Made by a program: the position numbers and the translations under genes | Part shown: positions 56,403 to 64,000 of the stretch, piece by piece | How the letters are laid out: the number at the start of each line of letters is the position of its first letter | How positions within the stretch are numbered: position 1 is the first letter of the stretch | The notes under the pieces: generated by a model | What the model saw: the letters and a program-made list of their open reading frames with translations, nothing else | What the model was told of the DNA's origin: nothing | Databases searched by the model: none | Assembly: GCA_017893485.1 (NCBI GenBank) | Contig: CM030363.1 | Span: 171,789,456 to 171,853,455 of the forward strand | Direction of reading: 5' to 3' | Length of the DNA stretch: 64,000 bases | DNA from: Hemerocallis citrina | Lineage: Eukaryota > Streptophyta > Magnoliopsida > Asparagales > Asphodelaceae

Positions 56403-57595
56403 AGAATTTCCAAGAATCTTAATGGGTTAATTTTACCAACATGAAAGTGCGGATTTAAGTTAAAAATTTTAATAGTTAACAGGTTTGATGGGTTTTCAAG
56501 AATTGAATCAAGTGTAACAGTCCCAATTAATAATTCAACCTTACAATCAGTAATTAAATCCCTGCGTGTTTTGGCAAGTAATAAGTTCAATACTGATTCG
56601 TACTCTACTCTAGCATGTGGAACACTCAATCTCAGTTATTTTGTGGACGATAGGCAAATTAGATAATATAATAGATAATAAGACAGTAGAACACAAATAA
56701 TTAATAATGGAAAGAATATACTGAATGTGAAGAACAATTGCAGCAATCGAAGTGGCTACTGCTTGAGTGGCTGGTGACTGTTGGGCTGCACTCGGGCCGA
56801 TGAAGTGCTGTGCTGCCGCTGGCGGCTAACTGGCGACGAGGCAAAGGGGGGAAGACGACGACTGAGAGACTGGGGTTAGATGCAGGCAAGGTGGAGGTCA
56901 GGGAAGGGGATGATGATGGCGACTGGGACTAGAGGAGTGATTAGGGTTTTCGGGAGGGGGAAGTAAGTGATGGGTTATAGTGGTGGCGATGGAGTGGTGC
57001 GTCGACGGGGCAGTTGGCGACGACGATTAGGGTTTCCGTTCGGGGCTGGGTAGGAGGAAGAAGGCGAAGGCGGGGGTATTTGGGTTGGTGACGGCGAAGT
57101 CGATGAGGGGAAAGGTCAGGAACGATGGCTTGGCTTTTTTTTTGTTTTATTTGAGGTCAGGATCTGGAGAGTGGGAGGAAGAAGATGAAGGAGGGAGGCA
57201 GCTGGTGTTATAGAGTGATTAGGTTTTAAATTAGGGTTTGAGTTTATTTGGGAAATTGTTTTTAATTTCGGGTAGATTTTAGAGTTTATCACAAACCCTA
57301 AAATTTGATTAGGATTTATCACAAATCCTAATTTGGATCTCAGTTGTATCACACAAAGGAGAGAGAGGAAGAGCAAAAACTCAACACAAATTTTTTTTTA
57401 ATCAATAATGGCATACTTTCTCATTAATCTCAAATCCTATAAATAGGCTCAAAATACATCTTGATACAAATCTCAAAATATTCTCAGAATCTAAAAAAAT
57501 ACAAAAAATATTACATATGGCTATAATTGCCAGAAACAAAAATGGTACTGAAATAAACTAAACAGGAAAGATGTCCTCATCACGAGGGTCCCAAT
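56403..57595. mobile_element. Insertion between gag and protease of gypsy-1 (unidentified)
   Basis: Gag breaks off at ...DVKPTI (about 56398) and gypsy coding resumes at about 57596 (PIFFSDR, then LEGV). The roughly 1.2 kb between is foreign. Its GC-rich block (56740-57115) with gattagggttt words resembles leader-like blocks in the other transposons here. A cctataaatagg TATA-like palindrome lies at about 57437. No coding region, terminal repeat or clean duplication was recognised, so the element type is unknown. Confidence 0.5.
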
Positions 57596-58369
57596 ATTTT
57601 TCTCAGACAGGTCTTAGAGGGTGTCTAAACACCTCATTGTGACACATTGCTCATAAGCCTTCGCATGGTGAATCATGAGGTGCACCGCATCCTGGTGGAC
57701 AATGACAGCTCGGTAAACATCCTTTTTACAAACACATTCAGCAGTCTCAAACTCTCCCGGGATCGACTCAAGCCAGCCAGCTATGTAGTCCATGAAATCT
57801 CGGGTGTCCCCGTCCAAATTGAAAGAATTGTTACACTCGATGTGACGGCTGGAAAGCCTCCAGCCACTCGAACAGAGGTGCTAGACTTTATGGTAGTAGA
57901 TGGCAAAGCTGCGTACAATGCCATATTTGGCCGTCCGGGCCTGGCGATCTTTCATGCAGTTACTTTCGCTTACCACATGAAAATGACGTTCCCAACAACA
58001 GCAGGCGTAGGCCAAGTTGTAGGGAGCCAACAGGCGGCACGAGTATGCTATACCGCCATAATAGAGGGCTCTGTTCTCCCCCTCGATGCCATAGAACTAC
58101 CACGAGAAAGCAGTCACAGTAACTCCGAGTCCGTAAATGAGCTCAAAGCTATTGTCCTAAACAAACCCGCAGAGAACTTCCAAACCTACCAAATCATCTT
58201 ACACCAGGTCCAAATTCGTCCTACTCAGAATACTGTAATAGACTTGAATCTCTCGACCAAAGCCACTCTGCTCATTCAACCGAATAAAATAGTCTTGTCT
58301 AAACGCATTGGCGGACTTGAGGATCTCCCATTTTCACTGCACAACAAGGGGAGGCTCGCTCCAAAATAG
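57596..58369 (+). pseudogene. Gypsy-1 aspartic protease and pol start
   Basis: The frame from 57647 (240 codons, upstream part broken) reads NHEVHRILVDNDSSVNILF, where the active-site DxGSS motif is D-N-D-S-S, so Gly is replaced. It continues DFMVVDGKAAYNAIFGRPGL and MKMTFPTTAGVGQVVGSQQA, then RVCYTAI. This is the retropepsin and its C-terminal flank (YNAILGRP, MKFPT, GDQ..AR.CY) of Tat-like gypsy pol. The reverse transcriptase expected next is absent. Confidence 0.88.
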
Positions 58370-58500
58370 GCAAGTCCAGGTAAGGTCTACCAAGTTGTTC
58401 GCCTAGCGGCTTATTAACTTGAAGACCTGGGGGGTAATGAGATATCCATAGAGACTTGGAATGTGGAACGCCTCATGAACTTCAACAAGGGTGCTTAACG
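58370..58500 (+). pseudogene. Gypsy-1 pol C-terminal end after a large deletion
   Basis: Right after the protease frame the sequence reads KVYQVVRLAAY, a stop, then LEDLGGNEI and ETWNVERLMNFNKGA, then TAA (58496-58498). This is the terminal chromodomain-free tail of plant gypsy integrases (YxLxDxDGxxxxxxWNxxxLxxFY). RT, RNase H and the integrase core, about 3 kb, are therefore deleted precisely between 58369 and 58375 or so, leaving a gag-pro-only derivative. Confidence 0.75.
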
Positions 58501-58734
58501 CCCCTTCCTCTATATATTTTCAACATTTTCTAATAACGACCATTTTTTTTTCTATCGGCCACTGTATGTAATAAAGACCAGTCACTATAGCAACCACTTA
58601 GTTTTATTTTCCAATAAAATTTAGTATTCATTTTTGCAAAGATCTTGTACAATTCTCTGGATACAAACAATGAGTTAAATGTCAAGCATACTCCTAAAAA
58701 TGGCACAAAAAACTCATTAGAAGCTCCTATAAGA

Positions 58735-59200
58735 TGAGTTTGGAGCTCATACCCGTGTCTAGGAGTTGCTCTAGCAATTTGCAACGAAGCAAGTTCAGAG
58801 CTCAACTAGCCATTTGACCTGCTCCTGCAACCCGTCAAACACCTCAACAACAAATTCGGAGTCCACACCCATGGCTCGGAGTTGCTCTAGCAACCTGCAA
58901 TCAAGCATGTTCAGAGCTTAACTTGCCATTCGATCTGCTCCTGCAACATCTTAAATCCTTAAACAACAAGTTCGGAATCTATACCCATAGCTCGGGGTTG
59001 CTTTAACAATGTGCAAACAAGAAAGTTCAGAGTTCAACTCGCCATTCTACCTGTTCTTAAAACTTGTTAAAAACCCTCAAAGACGGACAATAGGTCCATA
59101 TTCGTGGATTGTAGTTGCTCCAGCAAACCTGCAAACAATCAAGTTTAGAGCTTAACTCATCACTCGAGGCAACTCACAATTTGTTGGAGGACCCATACAG
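58735..59200. repeat. Tandem array A (about 118-bp unit, ~4 copies)
   Basis: Units begin near 58735, 58851, 58970 and 59090 with ttcggagtccacacccatgg-like words and contain ggagttgctctagcaacctg and gttcagagctcaactcgcca. Divergence between units is high. It lies in the gypsy-1 3' region. Confidence 0.75.
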
Positions 59201-59870
59201 CAAGTTCGGAGTCAAACTCTCTCCTAGAGTTACTCCTATAATTAGCTATCTACAAAACGACAAGTCAAGAGCTCAACTCCTCCCTAGAGCCACTCCTATG
59301 ACTTGCAAATACCCAAGATGACAAATCACAGGACAAGACACGGGTATGTAAAAGATTTTTTATTTCATGAATAAGTCTCGTTACAACTACAGAATTACAA
59401 TGAATCTGTGTTTCATACCTAAGCATCGCTAGAAAATTCATGCAAACACTACACACAAGTTGTCCTACAAATCGTTCTCTCGGCTACACGGTAGGGATGT
59501 TCTACCTAAGAGACACAAACCTTTTCACAGGTCTCCTACCAACTAACAGCTCCCTAGGGTAGCCTAAACTCTTAACGATAAAATTCAAGACAAGCCTTCC
59601 TTAGACAGGCAAGCTCCAAGTCTTTCTTGAGTAACAACACCTTCACCTAAGCAAGCTCCAACTCCATCTCGCGTGATGCGCAACGCAAATGGACAAGTCT
59701 GAACCCCATCAAAACACAACATATTGCGAAGGAAGCAAGCTCGGCATCCCGAAAACCTCATTCGGTGTAACACGACTACTTGTCAACAATGAGAAGAACA
59801 AAATTACTTCAATGCTGAACAAACACAAATAACTTCACACTTCAATATTAAGAAGACTCATAATACCCAC
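59201..59870. other. Non-array spacer in the gypsy-1 3' region
   Basis: Diverged repeat units (tcctagagttactcctat, about 59220-59330) are followed by unique-looking sequence from 59340. No gene recognised; the minus-strand open frame at 59585-59773 matches no family I know. Confidence 0.4.
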
Positions 59871-61204
59871 AACTCATTTGCTCCATAAAATGAGTTCGGT
59901 GCTCCGTGCGCCACTCAAGTTCCTCCGTCAACAACTTGTTAGCTCCATACAAAGAGTTCAATGCCTTGCCCTTTGCTCGAGTTCCATCAATAACTCGTTA
60001 AATCCATCCAACGAGTTCGATATCTTGCTATTCGCTCGAGCTCCATTAACGAGTTGTTAACTCCATACAACGAGTTCAATGTCTTACACTCTTCGCTCAA
60101 GTTTCGTTAACAACTCGTTAACTCCATACAATGAGTTTGTTGCCGTGCTCTTCGTTTGAGCTCCATCAACAACTCGTTAACTTCATACAGCGAGTTTAAT
60201 GTCTCTCCCTTCGCTCGAGCTTCGTCAATGACTCATTAGCTCCATACAACAAGTTCAATGTCTTGCACTTCACACGAGCTCCATCAACATCTCTTGACTC
60301 CATACAACAAGTTCAGTTCCCCGCTTTTCGCTCGAGCACCGTCAACAACTCGTTAAGTCCATACAACGAGTTCAATACACCATTCTTCGCTCAAGCTTCA
60401 TCAACAACTCGTTGACTTCATACAACGAGTTCGGTTCTCCATTCTTCACTCGAGCTCCATCAACGACTCATTAACTCCATTCAACGAGTTCAACAATCTG
60501 CTCTTCGCTCGAGCTCTGTTAACAACTCCTTAACTCCAAGCAACGAGTTCAATGCCCTGCTCTTTGCTCGTGCTCCGTTAACAACTCGTTACCTCTATAC
60601 AACGAGTTCAATGCCTTGCTTTTCACATGAGCTCCATCAATAACTCGTTAACTCCATGCAACGAATTTGGTTCCCCGCTCTCCGCTCGAGCCCTGTGAAC
60701 AACTCGTTAGCTCCATACAACGAGTTTAATACCCTGTTCTTTGCTCAAGCTCCATCAACAATTCGTTAATTTCATACAACAAGTTCGGTTCCCCTCTCTC
60801 CCCTCGAGCTCCATCAATAATTCGTTAGCTCCATACAACGAGTTCGGTTCCCCGCTCTTCGCTTGAGCCCCATCAACAACTCATTATCTCTATACAACGA
60901 GTTCAATGACCTGTTCTCCGCTCGAGCTCCTTCAACAACTCGTTGACATCATACAACAAGTTCAGTTCTCCACTCACCACTCGAGCTCCGTCAATAACTT
61001 GTTGGCTCCACACAACGGGTTCAACGTCTTGCTCTTTAAATGAGCTCCATCAACAACTCGTTATCTCCAGACAACGGGGTCAATATCTTGCTCTCCTCTT
61101 GCGCTCTGTCAACAACTTGTTAACTCCATATAACGAGTTCAGTGCCCTGCTCTCCGTTCGAGCTCCAACAACAACTCGTTAGCATAATACAATGAGTTTG
61201 ATGA
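59871..61204. repeat. Tandem array B, ~60-bp units with internal dyads (left part)
   Basis: About 22 units of 59-61 bp follow the pattern aactcgttaactccatacaa, cgagttcaatgccctgctct, tcgctcgagctccatcaac. Each unit carries aactcgtt, a 10-nt spacer, then aacgagtt, a perfect 8-bp dyad, and the palindrome gctcgagc. The solo LTR at 61205 interrupts the array, which resumes at 61945. Confidence 0.93.
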
Positions 61205-61944
61205 TGTTAGGAAAGTGTCTTATATACTCGTGGTTCATATTAGAAGAATGTAAGATGAAGCATAGAGGTCGAAGCGTCGAAGTGAGTAGAAGAAGAAAAC
61301 AGCAGCAGCAAGGTGCAGGCATAGTTGCGGTCGACTGTCCCAAGTTGTGGTCAACCGCACCCCCCGCCCCCCGACCGCTCGAAGTACAGGGATTGTCAGA
61401 GAGTGGTACGGTCGACCGGTCTTGTTAGACGGTCAACCGATCGCGGCTCTGTGTTCGTTTTTGGGCATCAATTTGTTAGGTCATTTCAGCCCAATCTTCA
61501 ACTCCAAGTTAGATCGTGCGGCTCCTATTCAGTTACTTCTTTTCAGGTTATATTGGACGATTGAGAATCAAGATTAGACCTAGGTTTTCTCTCTATTCTT
61601 TTATATATTGTAAACTCCTTTATGAGAGTGGAGTACTTCATAGATTATTTTCTTCATTGCAAAGAAAGGCTCGAGAGAGAGATAGTTCTTGGTGAGTGAG
61701 TTTAATTCCTTGTATTGAGTGAATCAATAACTCCTTGTAATCTCTTCTAGTTGAATATTAAATCTTCCTATATTTCTCTCCGGATTAAGCAAAAGCTAGC
61801 CGGGATAAGTCATCGGTGTGTTTGTGTTAGTTTGGCGGATCTACTTGCTTGCTCCATTTATTCGTCTCGTCTACTTCGACTTCCTCATTGCTCTATTAGT
61901 TCCTCTACGACAATGGGCGTTGGTTGACCCCCCAATCCCAACAG
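61205..61944 (+). mobile_element. Solo copia-type LTR inside array B
   Basis: TGTTAGGAAAG...CCCAATCCCAACA, 740 bp, with TG...CA ends that are nearly inverted (TGTTAGG/CCCAACA). The interrupted repeat unit (gagtttgat | gattccccaccc) resumes on the other side. The duplication is unclear (gatga versus gattc). It contains GGTCGACC-type dyads at 61328-61440 (ggtcgactg, ggtcaaccgc, cggtcgaccgg, cggtcaaccg), as in the copia-3 LTR but otherwise unlike it. No internal domain is present. Confidence 0.75.
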
Positions 61945-62280
61945 ATTCCCCACCCTTTGCTCTAGCTCCGTCAATCATTTGTTAAGTCCATAAATGAGTT
62001 CGATGCCCCACTTTTCTCTCAAGCTCCGTCAAATACTAGTTAACTCCATACAATGAGTTCGGTGCCTTGCTCTCCGCTCGAGTTCCGTTAACAATTCATT
62101 AAACTCCAAGAAATGAGTTCGATGCCTTGCTCTTCGCATGAGCTCTAACAAAAACTTGTTAATTTCATACAACGAGTTCAATGTCCTACTCTTCGCTCCA
62201 GTTCTATCAATGATTTGTTAACTCCATACAATGAGTTCAATGCCCAGCTATTTGCTCAAGTCCTTCCAACAACCCCTTAT
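61945..62280. repeat. Tandem array B (right part)
   Basis: Five or six further ~60-bp units of the same type as 59871-61204, ending about 62280 where array C begins. Confidence 0.88.
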
Positions 62281-63475
62281 CTTCATACAATAGGCTCGGC
62301 GTCCAACACCGGCCCAGAGTTGGCACTACAAACTTGTTGGGTGCAAATGACAAGCTGTACGTCCAACTCCATCTTAAAGATGCCTCTCCAAACTTGCTGG
62401 GCACAATCAGTAATGTTCAAACATATAACTCCGTCTGAGAGTTGTCTCTATAAACTTGTTGGGATCAAACATCAAGCTCTACATCCAACTCCATCCTAGA
62501 GTTGCCTCTTCAAACTTACTGGGCACAAACAACAAGTTCAAATGTCCAACTTTGTCTCAGAGTTGTCTCTATAAACTTGCTGGCATCAAACAACAAGCTC
62601 TACATCCAACTCCATCCTAGAGTTGCCTTTCCAAACTTGTTGGGCACAAACAGCAAGTTCAAACATCCAACTCTATCTCAGAGTTGTCTTTAAAAACTTG
62701 TTGGAATCAAACAACAAGCTCTATGTTCAACTCCGTCATAGAGTTGCCCCTCCAAACTTGCTGGGCACAAACAGCAAGTTCAAACATCTAACTCCGTCTA
62801 AGAGTTGCCTTCACAAAACCTGTTGGGAGCAAACAACAAGTTCAACGTTTAACTCAGTCTCAGAGTTGTCTTTACAAACTTACTGGCCACAAACAACAAG
62901 TTCATGTTCAACTCCATCTCAGAGTTTTCGCTACAAACTAGATGGGATCAAACAACAAGCTTCACGTCCAACTCCATCTCAGAGTTATCTTTACAAACTT
63001 GCTGGGTGCAAATAGCAAGTCCAAACATCCAACTCCTTCTCAGAGTTGCCTATACAAACTTGCTGGGTTCAAATAGCAAGTCCAAACGTCCAACTCCGCT
63101 CCAGAGTTTTCTCTACAAACTTGTTGGGCACAAACAACAAGTTCAAACGACTTCGCTCTAGAGTTATCTCAACAAACTTTCTGGGTGCAAACAACAAGTT
63201 CAAACGTTCAACTCTGTTCCAGAGTTGCCTCAACAAACTTGCTGGGTTCAAACAGCAAGTCTAAACGTCCAACTCCGCTTTAGACTTGACTCTACAAACT
63301 TGATCAGTGCAAATAATAAGTTCAAACATCCAACTCCGCCTTAGAGTTGTTCCTACAAACTAGCTAGGCGCAAACGTCAAGCTCTACATCTAACTCCATC
63401 TCAGAGTTGTTTCTACAAACTTGTTGGGCACAAACAGCAAGTTCAAACATTCAACTCCATCCAAGAGTTGCTCGA
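62281..63475. repeat. Tandem array C, ~60-bp units with two dyads each
   Basis: About 19 units of about 60 bp: ccaactccatctcagagttg, cctctacaaacttgctgggc, acaaacaacaagttcaaacg. Each has caactc/gagttg around a loop of about 8 nt and aacttg/caagtt around about 14 nt. The 3n period keeps several frames open, producing spurious repetitive ORFs on the plus strand. Confidence 0.93.
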
Positions 63476-63671
63476 TCGACAAAACAAGCGAACAACACAA
63501 TGCCTGGTCGGCGAAAGAGCAGTTCAGCGAAACGAACGATGGGACATTTGGCTAATAAAATAAGTTGATAAACACAAGAAGCCATGTTCACCAAAAAGAT
63601 TCGATCTGTTGATCTATAAACTAAGGTCTATAAAAAGAACTATGTGTGTGTAGGCTTTTTCCATTACAAAT

Positions 63672-63766
<95 letters not shown>

Positions 63767-64000
63767 CAAATGGGTATATTTGTACAGACCAGTTAAACAA
63801 CGATTGTGGCTGTTGGGTCAAGTTGATCATGATCCAATGGCCAAGATCTTCCCCGCTCAAACCCCTCCCCATCAAATCGCTTAACTTGTGAAGGGTATTT
63901 TGCGGATTTCATCCCAAAATACCCTTTCACCCCTTCTTGTTCTCTCTCTCACTTTCCCTACTCTCTCTCTCACTTACCCCCTCTCTCCCGAAACCCAATT
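63476..64000. other. End of window: unique sequence, microsatellites, possible gene leader
   Basis: After array C come about 190 bp of unique sequence, (CT)n at about 63676-63744 and (TA)n at 63745-63766. The final 100 bp are pyrimidine-rich with repeated ttctctctctcac, resembling a plant promoter/5' UTR. No coding start and no gypsy-1 3' LTR were recognised. Confidence 0.5.
63676..63766. repeat. (CT)n(TA)n compound microsatellite
   Basis: About 34 CT units with one interruption are followed directly by about 11 TA units. Confidence 0.95.

Noticed and set aside
62215..63264. Repetitive ORFs encoding PLQTCWAQTTSS-like 20-residue repeats
   Set aside because: They follow from a ~60-bp tandem repeat whose period is divisible by three; several frames and both strands are open, so no protein is supported.
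59871..63475. CRISPR-like array
   Set aside because: Units are contiguous degenerate ~60-bp repeats without unique spacers, in plant DNA; it is a satellite-type array.
63646..63891. ORF starting in the CT microsatellite
   Set aside because: The Ser/Leu repeat peptide is an artefact of (CT)n and (TA)n.

Overview
This window is plant nuclear DNA. The evidence is GT-AG introns in recognisable plant genes, Ty1/copia and Ty3/gypsy retrotransposons with tRNA-iMet-type primer sites, CACTA transposons, and a decayed plant pararetrovirus. The A+T-rich background and small genes with an AT-rich intron suggest a eudicot; I cannot name the species. Only two host genes look real: the 3' end of a DEK-C chromatin protein gene (about 335-962, +) and a complete two-exon PHT1 phosphate:H+ symporter (33774-36740, +). 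Nearly everything else is transposable-element (TE) sequence, much of it nested.

Layout: 1-962 holds the DEK-C gene end, followed by a CACTA-type terminus near 1410-1716. From about 3030 to 31020 lies a Russian-doll stack. An old copia element (copia-1, +) was hit twice by long LTR-like elements (4682-7749, duplication TTAGG; 8184-11943, duplication ATGCT). A second copia (copia-2, +, 13087-30900) then landed 7 bp inside copia-1's 3' LTR. Copia-2 was in turn hit by a third copia on the minus strand (copia-3, 15893-23975, duplication GAGCG/GAGCA). Its 3' LTR received a CACTA element (27760-30818, duplication TTT) that carries an exon of a PBS1-like receptor-like cytoplasmic kinase. For the CACTA insertion the intact left LTR of copia-2 serves as the empty site.

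From 31 to 37.4 kb is the phosphate transporter with its promoter, an intron enlarged by an inverted-repeat element, and a palindromic 3' flank. From about 37.5 to 40.77 kb is an A-rich, heavily broken endogenous pararetrovirus (coat-like, then movement-like, then protease). It ends exactly where a second CACTA element (40774-48716, duplication ACT) is inserted. That CACTA carries antisense-oriented, intron-containing pieces of host genes: glucose-6-phosphate isomerase, a CCCH zinc-finger protein and probably a CAF1-like deadenylase.

From 48.7 to 53.7 kb are a microsatellite, LTR-like and copia fragments and a broken ribulose-phosphate 3-epimerase copy. From about 54.1 kb to the end is a Ty3/gypsy element of Tat-like type with gag and protease. 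Its reverse transcriptase, RNase H and integrase are missing, but the last codons of pol survive. They are followed by about 4.7 kb of tandem arrays whose roughly 60-bp monomers each contain perfect short dyads. A 740-bp solo copia LTR interrupts the arrays.

The window shows no pathway made of cooperating genes. Its interest lies in insertion history, host-gene capture by CACTA elements, viral decay and satellite-like arrays arising in a retrotransposon 3' region. All alignments were by eye; percentages and exact ends of old elements need computation.
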